A stretch of DNA of 61,050 nt from Prochlorococcus sp. AG-363-O06 (GCA_003280085.1 QCFY01000008.1:1-61050), one strand, 5' to 3'. Shown: positions 37,893 through 48,389, numbered from the stretch's first letter. Numbers and translations: made by a program. Notes: a model not told the origin generated them from the letters alone.

Positions 37893-38633
37893 TTATACAA
37901 TTTGATAAATTAAAATTGCCGCAAATGCTGAAAAAAGTGTCTGTAAAAAGTTAATCACCTCATTTGTTAGAAATCTCGATTTGCTTTGGAAATATGCTCC
38001 TATATAACTTTCAAACAGAGTTGCCAAAAATCCAACAATTAGAATAACTAGAAACGATTTTATAGTAGTGATTAATCCAAATAGCAAGAATACAAAAGTC
38101 ATGATGAGACTACCCAAGAAACTTGCTATTGTTCCCAAAAGGCTAATAGCACCATCAGTACCTACTGGAACAGGAGTGAAATTAGTTATAAGAAAAGTCT
38201 TCCTTCCCCAACGTTTTCCAATTTCGCTCCCAAAGGTATCAGCAAGTTTTGCAGTAAAGCTCGCCGCAAAACCAATTAAAAGTAATTGAGGTGATCCAAC
38301 TCTAAGTTTAAACAGCAAAGAAAATATTGTTCCTGTTGCAGCAGATCCCCAAACATTTTCGGGTCCTCGCCTTCCTCCCCTACCTTCAGCTAATCCACGC
38401 GATTGTTTATTGGCCATACCTAATCGAGTTACCAAAGTCCCAACTAATAAATAGAAAGCTACCGCTAACCAACCCCTAAATCCCAAGCAACCCCAAAGAA
38501 TAGTGCCTAAAATTCCAGCGTGAATCCAACCAGACCGTGTTAGTAATGGGTATTTTTGAGCCAAAGAAATAATTACTGTATTAAGAATAAAGGCAGTAAG
38601 GAAATCAGCTTCTAGGACAATTTGAGAATTCAT
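37893..38633 (-). CDS. DUF92/TIGR00297 membrane protein, phytyl-phosphate kinase (VTE6) family
   Basis: A 246 aa polytopic membrane protein (about six to seven helices). The family signature is ADTFGSEIGKRWGR followed by NFTPVPVGTDGAISLLGT near residues 125-165; also RGGRRGPENVWGSAATGT. The plant homologue VTE6 phosphorylates phytyl phosphate to phytyl diphosphate, recycling phytol from chlorophyll for tocopherol or chlorophyll re-synthesis; the same job here is an inference by family. It converges on the GDSL gene with a 50 bp gap. Confidence 0.85.
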   Translation of the reverse strand: MNSQIVLEADFLTAFILNTVIISLAQKYPLLTRSGWIHAGILGTILWGCLGFRGWLAVAFYLLVGTLVTRLGMANKQSRGLAEGRGGRRGPENVWGSAATGTIFSLLFKLRVGSPQLLLIGFAASFTAKLADTFGSEIGKRWGRKTFLITNFTPVPVGTDGAISLLGTIASFLGSLIMTFVFLLFGLITTIKSFLVILIVGFLATLFESYIGAYFQSKSRFLTNEVINFLQTLFSAFAAILIYQIV

Positions 38634-38744
38634 AACTAGTGAAGAAATGCAGTTGAGAAGAATAATCTGCCAAAAATAAGTTTAATTTTTAATTAATTAT
38701 AGCAATAGCGTAAGTAGCAAATATACAATAGGGAAATATAGATG

Positions 38745-39485
38745 TCATCTAAATGAAGTCATAGCTTGTGTTGCTGCAACAATAGCTGTATCTGTTCTAA
38801 GTATAAAATCACCTAAATCAACAGGGATACAGCCATTTTCTTTAGCTTTAGCGAGTTCATCTTTTGTCCAACCTCCTTCAGGACCTATAGCCGTCCATAT
38901 TTCACTACTCAGGAGATCTAAATCATTCAACCAACTGTTAATTTGCTTTCTATTATCTAATCTTGTAGAGGCGATAGCTCTTGGAAAATTTTTAGAGTAT
39001 GACTGTAGCCAATCTTGAAAGTCAAGTGTATCAAGAATAATGGGAGCCCAAAGTCTTTCAGATTGTTCAACAGCCTCTTTTATTACAGTCTGATATCTGT
39101 TTAAACGGAACTTAGTTTGGGGATTGGACCTCTTAGACCGTAGAGGTTGAATTACATCTATACCCATTTCACAACTCATTCGTAAAGAATATCCAAACCC
39201 CCTTTTTGGAAGAACAACTGCTATACATTTCTTTTGTTGCGACTCTGGTCTCTTCTCAATGGGTTCAGAAGGTAAAGACAAAAGTCTTGCGCTAGTGGAA
39301 GACTCTAGTGAGGCATTCCATCGGTTACCGATTCCATCGACAACAGAAAATTCATCTCCCTTTCGGAGACGTATTACTCTTCTTAAATAATGGGATTCCT
39401 CATTAGTAATTTCAAGACAACCTCCTGGCAAAAATGAAGAGGTTATTCGACCATTATCAATCAATAATCTTCGTAATTTAGACAC
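38745..39485 (-). CDS. rsmE: 16S rRNA m3U1498 methyltransferase
   Basis: RsmE methylates N3 of U1498 in 16S rRNA. The 246 aa protein has the PUA-like N-terminal part (ESHYLRRVIRLRKGDEFSVV) and the SPOUT knot at the C-terminus with IWTAIGPEGGWTKDELAKA and VDLGDFILRTDTAIVAATQA, plus KEAVEQSERLWAP in the middle. All family motifs are intact. It follows the DUF3531 gene by 5 bp on the same strand. Confidence 0.95.
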   Translation of the reverse strand: MSKLRRLLIDNGRITSSFLPGGCLEITNEESHYLRRVIRLRKGDEFSVVDGIGNRWNASLESSTSARLLSLPSEPIEKRPESQQKKCIAVVLPKRGFGYSLRMSCEMGIDVIQPLRSKRSNPQTKFRLNRYQTVIKEAVEQSERLWAPIILDTLDFQDWLQSYSKNFPRAIASTRLDNRKQINSWLNDLDLLSSEIWTAIGPEGGWTKDELAKAKENGCIPVDLGDFILRTDTAIVAATQAMTSFR

Positions 39486-39490
39486 TATGA

Positions 39491-39940
39491 TTAATAAATA
39501 GGTGTTAATATTGAATCATTATTTTCGTCTACAGGCCAATCTTCATTTATTCCCCCTATTCTCAACTCAACAAGATTAACTATATCTATATCTATTTGTT
39601 TTAAACTATTTATCAGGACATCCAATGCCAAGGGGTCACTAGTCCCTAAATCAATCCAACATCTTCCCCAACAGCCTAAATATTCAAAATCAGACATATT
39701 GTGCATGAGTGCGGGCAAATAATTCTTATTTGTATCACTTTCATAGGTCATCCAACTCAACTCACCTCCAGACTCGTGCGCTTGTAGATTTTCAGAATTA
39801 AAACCACCTAACCGACCAATTACATACCAACTTTCAAAAACTCCATCTATGTAATTTTTTTCTCCATCATTTGGAGGTTCATCAAATCTTAGCCAAATCC
39901 AGCAATTGAATGGATTCAATTCTCGAAAAACAACATCCAT
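39491..39940 (-). CDS. DUF3531 family protein
   Basis: A 149 aa soluble acidic protein, tryptophan-rich: MDVVFRELNPFNCWIWLRF, ESWYVIGRLGGFNSENLQ, DFEYLGCWGRCWIDLGTSD. This pattern is the cyanobacterial/plastid DUF3531 family of unknown function. It is 5 bp upstream of rsmE, so probably co-transcribed. No catalytic residue set is evident to me. Confidence 0.82.
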   Translation of the reverse strand: MDVVFRELNPFNCWIWLRFDEPPNDGEKNYIDGVFESWYVIGRLGGFNSENLQAHESGGELSWMTYESDTNKNYLPALMHNMSDFEYLGCWGRCWIDLGTSDPLALDVLINSLKQIDIDIVNLVELRIGGINEDWPVDENNDSILTPIY

Positions 39941-40053
39941 AAGGATTACCTGTATTGTGATAGCTGTTTAAAAGAGTAGATTAATTATCCCTAAAATAAT
40001 TATCATTGGGCAGACTAGGTACTGACCAATGCTTTTCAAGGTCTAACTCAAAG

Positions 40054-40677
40054 ATGCTTGAACTAGAAGGGATTCACTTCCACCCTGCAACAGCAGAAAA
40101 AAAGATTTTGAATGGATTAAGCCTTAAGGCCTATGCAGGGCTTCCCATAATCATTGGCGGCAGCAGTGGAAGTGGTAAAACAAGCTTAATTGAAGTAATA
40201 AGTGGTTTAGCTAAGCCTCAAAGTGGGCGTATCACATGGTTTGAAAAACACCTAAGCGAAAGACAGCGCAGAATGCTTTCTGGTGTTGTCTTTCAGTTTC
40301 CTGAAAGACATTTTTTAGGTCTAACAGTAGGGCAGGAACTCCGCTTAGGCCATAAAAGATTAAGTGGAGAGGATCAGTCTGAGGCCCTTTTTAAAGTCGG
40401 TTTATCAGAAGTAAATATCAAATCCGCTCCAGAAAAATTAAGTGGTGGACAGCAAAGACGGCTAGCTATAGCTGTGCAGTTGCTAAGAAAACCCTCAATA
40501 CTTTTACTGGATGAACCTACAGCTGGATTAGACTGGTCAGTAAGAGATGAAATTATCAATTTGCTTGCCAACCTATCCAGAAATCAAGTTCTAGTTATTG
40601 TCACGCATGAACCAGAATTATTTAGAAAGTGGGTTAAATCTACATACCAATTAAAAAATGGAAAGTTAATTAAATGA
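40054..40677 (+). CDS. Energy-coupling-type ABC transporter ATPase (CbiO/EcfA-like)
   Basis: A 207 aa ABC ATPase with Walker A GGSSGSGKTSLIEVISG, Q-loop VFQFPERHFLGLTVGQEL (the FPE-like Q-loop typical of CbiO/EcfA), signature KLSGGQQRRLAIAVQL, Walker B ILLLDEPTAGLD and H-loop VIVTHEPEL. The frame is open from 40006 but the ATG at 40054 (MLELEGIHF) is the natural start. No permease gene is adjacent; hslO follows 27 bp downstream. The substrate (metal or vitamin) is unknown. Confidence 0.85.
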   Translation: MLELEGIHFHPATAEKKILNGLSLKAYAGLPIIIGGSSGSGKTSLIEVISGLAKPQSGRITWFEKHLSERQRRMLSGVVFQFPERHFLGLTVGQELRLGHKRLSGEDQSEALFKVGLSEVNIKSAPEKLSGGQQRRLAIAVQLLRKPSILLLDEPTAGLDWSVRDEIINLLANLSRNQVLVIVTHEPELFRKWVKSTYQLKNGKLIK

Positions 40678-40704
40678 ACCATCTATAGGAGGCATGATAA
40701 AAGA

Positions 40705-41610
40705 ATGAAAGATCAACTGGTCAAAGCATCAGCCGCAAATGGAGGGATACGGTTAGTAGCGGTTTCTACGACTAAAACTGCAAATGAAGCAAGGCAAAGG
40801 CATAAGATGTCTTATTTAAGCTCAGTAATCCTTTCTAGAGCTATGTCTGGAGGGCTTTTGCTTGCGAGCTCGATGAAAGTCAAGCATGGAAGAATTAATT
40901 TGCGTATGGGGTCGGATGGCCCATTAAAAGGACTATTCGTTGATGCAGGAAGAGATGGAACAGTTCGTGGGTATGTGGGAGCACCTGAACTGGAATTGGA
41001 TCTTGTAGAGAAGGAAGACGGTACTTATGAATTCGACTTCCAAGGTGCAACTGGCACTGGCTACTTACATGTAGTTAGAGACGTTGGGGAAGGGGAGCCA
41101 TTTACTAGCACAGTTGAATTAGTTAAAGGTGGCATTGGAGAAGATTTAGCTTCGTATTTATTGCATTCTGAGCAAACACCATCTGCAGTCTTTGTTGGGG
41201 AGAAAATAATGAACAAAGAAATTATTTGCTGTGGAGGATTACTTGTTCAAATACTTCCAAAAGCCTCATCAGAGCCTGCCTTAGTTGCACTTATTGAAGA
41301 AAAGTGCCGAGAAATTAAATCCTTTAGTGACATACTAAATGAAAGCAAAGGTGACTTAATGATGTTACTTAGAGCTGTTTTTCCAGACCTAGACCCATAT
41401 CCCTTAAAAGATATTGAATCCAAACAAGATGTACAATTTTACTGTAAATGTACAAAAGAAAGAAGTATAAGGGCTTTAAAGCTATTAGGGAAAGAAGAGC
41501 TACAGACGATGTTATCAGAGGATGGAAAGGCGGAGTTGAAATGCCATTTTTGCAGCAACATTTACAACGTAAAAAAAGACGAATTAAAACAACTTATTGA
41601 TGAGTTTTAA
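40705..41610 (+). CDS. hslO: Redox-activated chaperone Hsp33
   Basis: Hsp33 is a cytosolic holdase switched on by oxidation. The 301 aa protein has the N-terminal domain ([20 protein letters not shown] and [13 protein letters not shown], then [14 protein letters not shown]) and the C-terminal zinc switch with CKC at about 247-249 and CHFC at about 280-283, the four redox cysteines of the family. Start ATG at 40705, with an AGGAGG element 14 bases before it. It converges on the CPP1-like gene 30 bp away. Confidence 0.95.
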   Translation: MKDQLVKASAANGGIRLVAVSTTKTANEARQRHKMSYLSSVILSRAMSGGLLLASSMKVKHGRINLRMGSDGPLKGLFVDAGRDGTVRGYVGAPELELDLVEKEDGTYEFDFQGATGTGYLHVVRDVGEGEPFTSTVELVKGGIGEDLASYLLHSEQTPSAVFVGEKIMNKEIICCGGLLVQILPKASSEPALVALIEEKCREIKSFSDILNESKGDLMMLLRAVFPDLDPYPLKDIESKQDVQFYCKCTKERSIRALKLLGKEELQTMLSEDGKAELKCHFCSNIYNVKKDELKQLIDEF

Positions 41611-41640
41611 ACAATAGAAAAGGGCTATAAATTTATTGGC

Positions 41641-42339
41641 TTAAGTAAAGAATAATAGGCCCCACCATAAAAGTATAATAGCTGGCAAAGCTTCTAATTG
41701 AGCTGGTTCGATGGGAATATGCAATTGATTTATCGAACTTATGCCCCCTACAAGTATTCCTCCTGCTATTAAGCCTATGGACAATAAAACAACGCTCCAG
41801 CCAAGTGCGGGGAAAAATTTCCTACCTCTACGAATCTGACTTACAATTGTAGAGATCGTTGCTATTGACAAAATTAACTGAATTCCATCACTTGGAGCGA
41901 ATAAGGTAATTATCAGAAGCAGAAAACCAATTGCAATTCTTAAGTTAAGGCTACTACCTTCTGGAAGTGATAATTCAGGTAATAGGGGTATGGATGATTT
42001 TTCAATGTTAGATTTACTGAATATATTAGCTTTGGAAAAAAGTGAAGGAGCACTTCTATCTACTAAAACAGATTTATTTTTCTTAGCTTCTCGCTGGGAG
42101 GCAGTTACAGCAGCATTACTTACTTTCCCTAACTGACGATTCTTCAGACTTGCCATGAGAAGAATGTCATAAGAAGACTCAATTTCAGCTCTGGCCTTTG
42201 GGTCCTCCCCAGCCTCAGAAAGTCTCTGATCTCTAGCTTTTTGGATTAAATCAAAGCTTGCTCCCTGATCAAGACCTAACATTTCATATGGGTCTTTCGC
42301 GGCGTCAGGGTCAGAATTGGGGTCGTTACCCGAAGACAT
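41641..42339 (-). CDS. CPP1-like protein (J-like domain plus membrane helices)
   Basis: A 232 aa protein of the CPP1-like family (PF11833). In plants CPP1 stabilises protochlorophyllide oxidoreductase. The N-terminus has a J-like domain without HPD (DPYEMLGLDQGASFDLIQKA then RDQRLSEAGEDPKARAEIES), a basic linker, then four hydrophobic segments from about residue 130. The frame opens from a TTG at 42354, but ATG at 42339 (MSSGNDPNSD) is the better start. A tie to chlorophyll synthesis here is family inference. Confidence 0.87.
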   Translation of the reverse strand: MSSGNDPNSDPDAAKDPYEMLGLDQGASFDLIQKARDQRLSEAGEDPKARAEIESSYDILLMASLKNRQLGKVSNAAVTASQREAKKNKSVLVDRSAPSLFSKANIFSKSNIEKSSIPLLPELSLPEGSSLNLRIAIGFLLLIITLFAPSDGIQLILSIATISTIVSQIRRGRKFFPALGWSVVLLSIGLIAGGILVGGISSINQLHIPIEPAQLEALPAIILLWWGLLFFT

Positions 42340-42486
42340 GAATATGATTCTCAATTATGAACTTACAAACACTATAAAAAAATAGCTGAGCAGAAGTGTT
42401 TAATTTAAAAAATCAAAACCAATTTATTTAAAGGCATAGTCCTTTCTTCCTTTCAGTAGGTTTTAAAAAGTAAAATCTGGATTGCT

Positions 42487-44154
42487 TTAGAGACTAATGG
42501 GATCAACGCCACTTACAACTGGTGCAACGGCACTAAGTTCCAAACCTGGATGATCGTCTATAAGTTGATTCAAATTCCATTCATTTTTGAAAAGCAAAAC
42601 TGGTCTAGACCATGAGTCTTGAACAGTCTTGCAATTAAAAATTCTTCCAATCTCCTCCAATTTGCTCCAACCTCCACTAACCCATCGAGCGACTTGATAC
42701 CCCATAGGTTCAACTAGGGTTGACACTCCATACTCATGCTCAAGTCGATGCTGAACTACTTCTAATTGCAACTGACCAACAGCGGCTAAAATTGGATCAC
42801 GTTTACTTTGATCAGTGTCATAAAGGATCTGAACAGCTCCTTCTTCTCTCAACTCATTTACACCTTTTCTAAAATTCTTAAAAGCAGAGGGATTTGGGTT
42901 TCGAAGCCAACTAAAGATTTCTGGACTAAAGCATGGGATACCTTCATATTCAACTTTATTACCTTTATACAGAGTATCGCCTATAGCAAACATGCCAGGA
43001 TTATTTAAACCTATAACATCACCAGGATAGGCATCATCTAGTACAGCTCTTTCTTGTCCAAACAACTTCTGAGGTCTAGATAAACGAATTTGCTTACCAG
43101 TACGAGCATGGTTAACAGTCATATCTTTTTCGAATCGTCCGCTGCATACCCTAACGAAGGCAACTCTATCTCTATGCCGTGGATCCATATTGGCTTGGAG
43201 TTTAAAAACAAATCCAGTAAAATCTGAATTTAATGGATCAATTGGTCCTTTATTTGTGGTTCTAGCAATAGGGCCTTGAGCTAACTCTAAGAATAAATCT
43301 AAGAAGGGCCTTACTCCAAAATTAGTCATTGCTGAACCAAAAAATACTGGAGTTAGTTCGCCAGAATGAATAAGCTTCATATCCATTTCTGAACCAACCT
43401 CTTCGCACAATTCTAATTCTTCTAATGCCTTTTGGAGAAGTTCAGATTCAACCAAATCTGACAACTTAGGATCATCAATCTTTAATCTTATCTCTGATGA
43501 TTGTTTGCCTCGTTCAGCTCTACTAAAAAGCAAAACATCCTTAGAGTTGCGTTCAATCAAGCCTCTAAAATATTCTCCACTGCCTATAGGCCAGTTACAT
43601 GGATAAGTAGACAAATTAAGTTCAGCCTCTATTTCATCTAGGAGAGAAAGAGGCTCTTGCCCAGGTCTATCCATCTTATTAATAAAAGTAAAAATAGGTA
43701 TATTTCTCATGCGACACACCTGAAACAATTTCCGAGTCTGAGGTTCAAGCCCCTTTGCTGCATCTTCTAACATCACCGCATTATCAGCGGCTGCAAGAGT
43801 TCTATATGTATCTTCTGAAAAATCCTGGTGACCTGGAGTATCTAACAAGTTAATTGTTTTATTACTATATTCAAACTGCAAAACCGTTGATGTGATTGAA
43901 ATACCACGTTGCTTCTCTAGTTCCATCCAATCTGAAGTGACCTTTCGTTGTTCTCCACGAGCCTTTACAGCACCTGCTTGTTGTATAGCACCGCCATACA
44001 ACAGTAACTTTTCAGTAAGAGTTGTCTTTCCAGCATCAGGGTGGGAAATAATTGCAAAGTTTTTTCTTTTATTTACTGCATCTAAAATTTGAGATTGCAA
44101 CTCCTTCTGCGTAATAGCAGAGGAATCCTTTTCAGAAGGAATAGATGGCTTCAT
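42487..44154 (-). CDS. prfC: Peptide chain release factor 3
   Basis: RF3 is a GTPase that removes RF1/RF2 from ribosomes after termination. The 555 aa protein has G1 [17 protein letters not shown], the switch region with [19 protein letters not shown] and [13 protein letters not shown]3 [15 protein letters not shown]4 [10 protein letters not shown], and the domain II/III parts [14 protein letters not shown] and [19 protein letters not shown]. It is complete. The methyltransferase gene ends 33 bp upstream on the same strand. Confidence 0.96.
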   Translation of the reverse strand: MKPSIPSEKDSSAITQKELQSQILDAVNKRKNFAIISHPDAGKTTLTEKLLLYGGAIQQAGAVKARGEQRKVTSDWMELEKQRGISITSTVLQFEYSNKTINLLDTPGHQDFSEDTYRTLAAADNAVMLEDAAKGLEPQTRKLFQVCRMRNIPIFTFINKMDRPGQEPLSLLDEIEAELNLSTYPCNWPIGSGEYFRGLIERNSKDVLLFSRAERGKQSSEIRLKIDDPKLSDLVESELLQKALEELELCEEVGSEMDMKLIHSGELTPVFFGSAMTNFGVRPFLDLFLELAQGPIARTTNKGPIDPLNSDFTGFVFKLQANMDPRHRDRVAFVRVCSGRFEKDMTVNHARTGKQIRLSRPQKLFGQERAVLDDAYPGDVIGLNNPGMFAIGDTLYKGNKVEYEGIPCFSPEIFSWLRNPNPSAFKNFRKGVNELREEGAVQILYDTDQSKRDPILAAVGQLQLEVVQHRLEHEYGVSTLVEPMGYQVARWVSGGWSKLEEIGRIFNCKTVQDSWSRPVLLFKNEWNLNQLIDDHPGLELSAVAPVVSGVDPISL

Positions 44155-44187
44155 TCTTTTGTTCTACTTGAACTTTGATAGTTCATC

Positions 44188-44883
44188 TCAGAGAATCCCA
44201 GTAATCTCAAGATAGCGATCATCAATGGGAAGTACCTTCAAAGAGTTCATACCTGAATTTTGTAGTTGATTCCTCACCTCAGCAACAGTAAACGAAGCAC
44301 CTAAAGACGCTAAATAATCGGTAGTAAGTATTTCAGGGGCATTGGGTAAGTACTTGCGTTGAAGCTCAATTGCTATTTTTAGGCTAGAAGGTCTTCTCAG
44401 GTCACGGTTAAATATAATAGCGCCTGGTGCAGCTAGTTCCTTGATTACTTTCCAAAAAAGGTTAGGGCAATGAAAATGATGAAGAAGACTATTACTGACC
44501 AAGACATCTGCTGAATTTCTAAATTCTACTAAAGCATTAGAATCAGAAGACAAATTCGACAAATAATAGGAAATGTTTTGAAAATGATTTTGAAATTTGT
44601 TGGTTTCAATGATCTTGTTCGCTTGTTTCAACATTTCAGCAGATCCGTCGATACCCACAACCTTTGACTCCGGCCAGGCAAGAGTTATGCGAGTGGTGAT
44701 ATTGCCTGGACCACATCCCAAATCAAGAAAAAGAGTTTTGGAATCAGGCTTGATTCCCTTTGCAGCAAGGAATTCATGAAGCCTCGAAATAAATTCTTCA
44801 TCAGTAGAGTCAAAATCAGCTGCCGTATAGGCTGCCACCTGTAAAGGTTGCTCCATTAGTTCTGGTTCTGTAACACGTTCCAC
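44188..44883 (-). CDS. Class I SAM-dependent methyltransferase
   Basis: A 231 aa Rossmann methyltransferase: SAM motif LFLDLGCGPGNITTRI, acidic end-of-strand VVGIDGSAEMLKQAN, VLVSNSLLHHFHCPNLFW and FNRDLRRPSS. Substrate unknown. The frame is open to 44988, which would overlap nrdJ; the GTG at 44883 gives the family-like start MERVTEPELMEQP and has GGGGG seven bases before it, so it is chosen (ATG at 44856 is a shorter alternative). It is divergent from nrdJ. Confidence 0.82.
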   Translation of the reverse strand: MERVTEPELMEQPLQVAAYTAADFDSTDEEFISRLHEFLAAKGIKPDSKTLFLDLGCGPGNITTRITLAWPESKVVGIDGSAEMLKQANKIIETNKFQNHFQNISYYLSNLSSDSNALVEFRNSADVLVSNSLLHHFHCPNLFWKVIKELAAPGAIIFNRDLRRPSSLKIAIELQRKYLPNAPEILTTDYLASLGASFTVAEVRNQLQNSGMNSLKVLPIDDRYLEITGIL

Positions 44884-44968
44884 TAAAAAGCCCCCATTAC
44901 ATAAGGAATCTAGCCTTACACTGCAGATGGTGTAAATAAAACTTGCAGGCGCTAATTGTGGCGTTAGC

Positions 44969-47341
44969 GTGCCACTACTGAACGCCAACCGTCACCTCTT
45001 GACTATTACTCCTAGCCGAACCGAAACCACAGTGGATACCTTCGCATCTCCCGATCACAGAGCAGACTTCCCTGCTACAGCACCTGCTGCCAATCCTGTT
45101 TTCTATCGGACCTATAGCAGAAAGAACTTATATGGCAGAGAAAGTTGGAGTGAAGTAGGGAAAAGGAATCTCGACGGACTCAATCAGTTGGGTCAACTCA
45201 CATCAGATGAAATGAGTTTGATGGCACGTATGCAAGCCGAAAAAAAAGCACTCCCATCTGGTCGATGGCTTTGGATAGGTGGAACTCCTTGGATTGAAAG
45301 AAAAGAAAACTTCTCAGGTGCATATAACTGCACATCGACAAACCTTATCGACTGGGAAGCCTTTGGATTAATGATGGACCTGGCAATGATGGGTTGTGGA
45401 ACGGGTGCAATTATCGAACCACATCTAATTGATCAACTACCTGTAATTACAAATAGACTAAAAATCACAAATGTTTCCGAAATAGGCACTACACCTCCAA
45501 GTGAAAGGCAAGAAATTACTACTCATAGAATCCAAGATAATCAATTATTTATAAAGGTAGGTGATAGCAGGCGAGGTTGGGTTGATAGTTATCAATTACT
45601 CTTAGAAACTAGTAGTTCTGATGAATTTAAAAATAAAGAAGTTGAGATTAGTATTGATCTTTCAGATGTAAGGCCAGTAGGCGAAACCCTTAAAGGTTTT
45701 GGAGGCATGGCTAATCCCGTTAAGTTAAAGGATCTTTATTCACGTATTTCACAATTGCTTGGGAAAGCAATTGGAAGAAGACTTACCTCAATTGAATGTT
45801 GTCTGCTAATTGACGAAGCAGCTGTAACCATCGTCGCCGGAAATATACGTCGCAGTGCCGGCATGAGGCAATTTACTTCTAATGACATGGAGGCAGCTGG
45901 AGCCAAAGAGAATTTATGGCAACAAGACGTTGATGGCAACTGGAGAATTGACCCTAGTAGAGATGCACTGAGAATGGCAAATCACACGCGTGTTTATCAC
46001 AAGCGTCCAACCAAAGAGGTATTACTTGATGCTGTTACTAAGCAATTTCACTCAGGTGAAGGCGCAATCCAATTTGCTCCAGAAGCATTAGCAAGAGCGA
46101 ATGCAGATCTGCTCACTTCAAAAGAACTACAAAAGGAATTCATTGAGATCTATTGCACTCAAGGTAAAAGCGAGGCCGGGCTATGGCTTCAATCTAACTA
46201 TGGCCCAATCCCAGAAGATGAGTTGACACATAGACTAGGAAGATATGGTTTAAATCCATGTGGGGAAATACTTGGAGCTGACTTTCATTGCAATCTTGCG
46301 GAAATTCATCTAAACCAAATTGATCCATCAGATGAAATAGGGCAATTAGAAGCATTCAAAGCAGGAGCCTTATCAGTAGCTTGTTTACTTAATCATCGTT
46401 TTGAAGTTGAAAGGTATAGAAAAAGCCGTGCTTGGGACCCAATTGTGGGAGTTAGTTTTACGGGTTTATTTGATTTCTTCGTACATGCATTTGGTACAGC
46501 CTGGCTAAGATGGTGGGAAGCTGGTCGGCCTAATACTGACGAAGGAAAAGAATTTAAAAAGAAGGAAGCCGAATATTTAAGTCGCTGGAGGAAGATTGTT
46601 AACGAAACCGTTTGGGATTATTGCGATAGACATGGATTGCGTAGACCAAATCGATGCACCACTGTGCAGCCAGCAGGAACTAAAAGCTTATTAACAGGTG
46701 CTGCACCTGGTTGGCATCCTCCTAAAGCTCAACGATTTATAAGAAGAATCACATTCAGAAAAAATGATCCAGTAGCAATGGCATGCATGGACTACGGCTA
46801 TACCGTCGTTCCCTCTCAATCAGATAAGGATGAAAATGGAAGACTCTTGGATGATCCCTTTGATCCACGCTGTACTGAATGGCTTGTAGAAATCCCTACA
46901 GAAGTTAGTTGGGCAAACCTTCCAGGGGCGGACCAAGTTGATATCAATAACTTCTCCGCCTTAGCCCAATTTGACTTTTATATGCAAGTACAAAAAAATT
47001 ACACAGACCACAACACTTCAGCAACTATTGAGTTCCGTGAGGACGAAATCATTCCATTAGCTGAAGCTTTATATAAAGCCATTGAAAATAGCGAGGGTTA
47101 TATTTCAGCGGCACTACTAGCCCGTTTTGATGCAAATGCAACATTCCCAAGGCTTCCATTTGAACCTATAAATGCTGAGCAATATGAAAAGCTCCAGTCA
47201 GAAGTATTCCACAGAAGAGTCAGTAGTGACTTTTTTGAGGCACTCAGTCGCTATGACGAAGGAGAATTAACTGAAGCAGGACCAGCTGGATGTGATTCAG
47301 ACAAGTGCTTGTTGCCTTTGGCAAATCCGAAGAAAAATTAG
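44969..47341 (+). CDS. nrdJ: Class II (B12-dependent) ribonucleoside-triphosphate reductase
   Basis: Reduces ribonucleoside triphosphates to deoxy forms using adenosylcobalamin, independent of oxygen. About 790 aa. Motifs: PAANPVFYRTYSRK, ALPSGRWLWIGGTPW, the first redox cysteine in SGAYNCTSTNLIDWEAFGLM, MGCGTGAIIEPHL, the active-site NPCGE in YGLNPCGEILGADF, VQPAGTKSLLTGAAPG, and a C-terminal cysteine pair in GCDSDKCLLPL. The start is uncertain: GTG at 44969 is the first, but GTG at 45032 (VDTFASPDHRAD) also fits. It makes DNA synthesis depend on cobamide, which matches the CbiX gene further on. Confidence 0.95.
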   Translation: MPLLNANRHLLTITPSRTETTVDTFASPDHRADFPATAPAANPVFYRTYSRKNLYGRESWSEVGKRNLDGLNQLGQLTSDEMSLMARMQAEKKALPSGRWLWIGGTPWIERKENFSGAYNCTSTNLIDWEAFGLMMDLAMMGCGTGAIIEPHLIDQLPVITNRLKITNVSEIGTTPPSERQEITTHRIQDNQLFIKVGDSRRGWVDSYQLLLETSSSDEFKNKEVEISIDLSDVRPVGETLKGFGGMANPVKLKDLYSRISQLLGKAIGRRLTSIECCLLIDEAAVTIVAGNIRRSAGMRQFTSNDMEAAGAKENLWQQDVDGNWRIDPSRDALRMANHTRVYHKRPTKEVLLDAVTKQFHSGEGAIQFAPEALARANADLLTSKELQKEFIEIYCTQGKSEAGLWLQSNYGPIPEDELTHRLGRYGLNPCGEILGADFHCNLAEIHLNQIDPSDEIGQLEAFKAGALSVACLLNHRFEVERYRKSRAWDPIVGVSFTGLFDFFVHAFGTAWLRWWEAGRPNTDEGKEFKKKEAEYLSRWRKIVNETVWDYCDRHGLRRPNRCTTVQPAGTKSLLTGAAPGWHPPKAQRFIRRITFRKNDPVAMACMDYGYTVVPSQSDKDENGRLLDDPFDPRCTEWLVEIPTEVSWANLPGADQVDINNFSALAQFDFYMQVQKNYTDHNTSATIEFREDEIIPLAEALYKAIENSEGYISAALLARFDANATFPRLPFEPINAEQYEKLQSEVFHRRVSSDFFEALSRYDEGELTEAGPAGCDSDKCLLPLANPKKN

Positions 47342-47462
47342 CCTCTAGAAATCAGGCAAGCTGAATACCTTTCATCAATTCAATAAATCTGTGGCCCAAT
47401 AGACTAATTCTTAGCTAAAGATAAGGAAGCAGGCAAAGCCTACCCTTCACTACAATAAAAAA

Positions 47463-47720
47463 ATGACAACTACTACAGTAAGGCCATTAGATTCCATGAG
47501 CAAAAGTGCTAGAGAGGCTGTTGTTGATCAGTTAAGGGCTTGTCAGACCGCAGAAGAAATACTCAATTTCGAAAAGTGGTTTAATTCAAAAGCAAATTCA
47601 GGACCTCTATATTTGGTAATTTGTGATTTCCTAAGAAGCCGTTCGATTTCAAGAGTACTAGCTGCTAAATGGCTTACAACTATTGTTCAAGATCGGGACA
47701 ACAGATTGGAAATAAACTAA
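47463..47720 (+). CDS. Conserved-looking small hypothetical protein
   Basis: An 85 aa soluble protein not assigned to a family: REAVVDQLRACQTAEEILNF then EKWFNSKANSGPLYLVICDF and LRSRSISRVLAAKWLTTI. Helical, with no membrane segment. It starts with ATG preceded by a run of A residues. It stands alone downstream of nrdJ. Function unknown. Confidence 0.65.
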   Translation: MTTTTVRPLDSMSKSAREAVVDQLRACQTAEEILNFEKWFNSKANSGPLYLVICDFLRSRSISRVLAAKWLTTIVQDRDNRLEIN

Positions 47721-47837
47721 TCTGTTACATTGCATTTTTAAATTGACACTATAATTTAACTATCAAATTGATATATTTTTTATAGATAATAATTGGATCC
47801 TAGAACAAACTATAAGGATTTATTGAAAACTGAATTA

Positions 47838-48032
47838 CTAGAAAGGGAATGGACCAGCTTGACCTGTAGATGCATTAAATCCTGATAAAGCCCAAACTCC
47901 AAATGAAAGCAGGGCACAGCCAGCAAAAAACATGAGGTGTGAGATGTATCTAATCTTCTCTTTCTCAGAAATCTCCCCTTGCATTGGGAGGTCACCTAAA
48001 AAGCGTGACTGATCACTTTTGTTGCTTGCCAT
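47838..48032 (-). CDS. Small single-helix membrane protein
   Basis: A 64 aa protein: charged N-terminus MASNKSDQSRFLGDLPMQGE, KEKIRYIS, then one membrane helix HLMFFAGCALLSFGVWALSG and a short Gly/Pro/Phe tail. It lacks the ExxNGRxAMxG motif of high-light-inducible proteins, so it is not called Hli. Single-helix proteins of this size are common in cyanobacterial thylakoids, but no partner is evident here. Confidence 0.6.
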   Translation of the reverse strand: MASNKSDQSRFLGDLPMQGEISEKEKIRYISHLMFFAGCALLSFGVWALSGFNASTGQAGPFPF

Positions 48033-48302
48033 AACAGGATTTTTTGTTTATCCAACCAAGATTATGGCATAAAAAGGTGTTTTGAATTAAGGCCAATTAA
48101 TGAATTTGAATAGGGTGTAACAAGCAGATCAATTGCCTTAGAAGCTCAAAAAAGAAAATAGTTTTAGCAATTTGGCCAAGATCATTCACATCATGAAACC
48201 TAGAGGAGCAAGTGCATAGCTCTTTCTACAAGTCAAGAGAAGGGATCTCAGCGCTCTAGGGTTGTTAGAATAATAAGAGCCAAATCTATATGGCTTACTT
48301 CT

Positions 48303-48389
48303 GGAGGGGTGGTCGAGTGGTTGATGGCTCTGGTCTTGAAAACCAGCATGTCCGCAAGGGCATCGTGGGTTCGAATCCCACCCCCTCCG
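48303..48389 (+). tRNA. tRNA-Ser (UGA)
   Basis: An 87 nt class II tRNA: acceptor GGAGGGG/CCCCTCC, anticodon stem CTGGT/ACCAG around CTTGAAA (anticodon TGA), long variable arm (CATGTCCGCAAGGGCATC), T arm GTGGG-TTCGAAT-CCCAC, discriminator G. CCA is not encoded. Confidence 0.97.

Noticed and set aside
44883-45031. Cobalamin riboswitch upstream of nrdJ
   Set aside because: I looked for a B12-box-like element and found none; the gap is short and has no large fold.
47838-48032. High-light-inducible protein identity for the small membrane protein
   Set aside because: The chlorophyll-binding ExxNGRxAMxG motif is absent.
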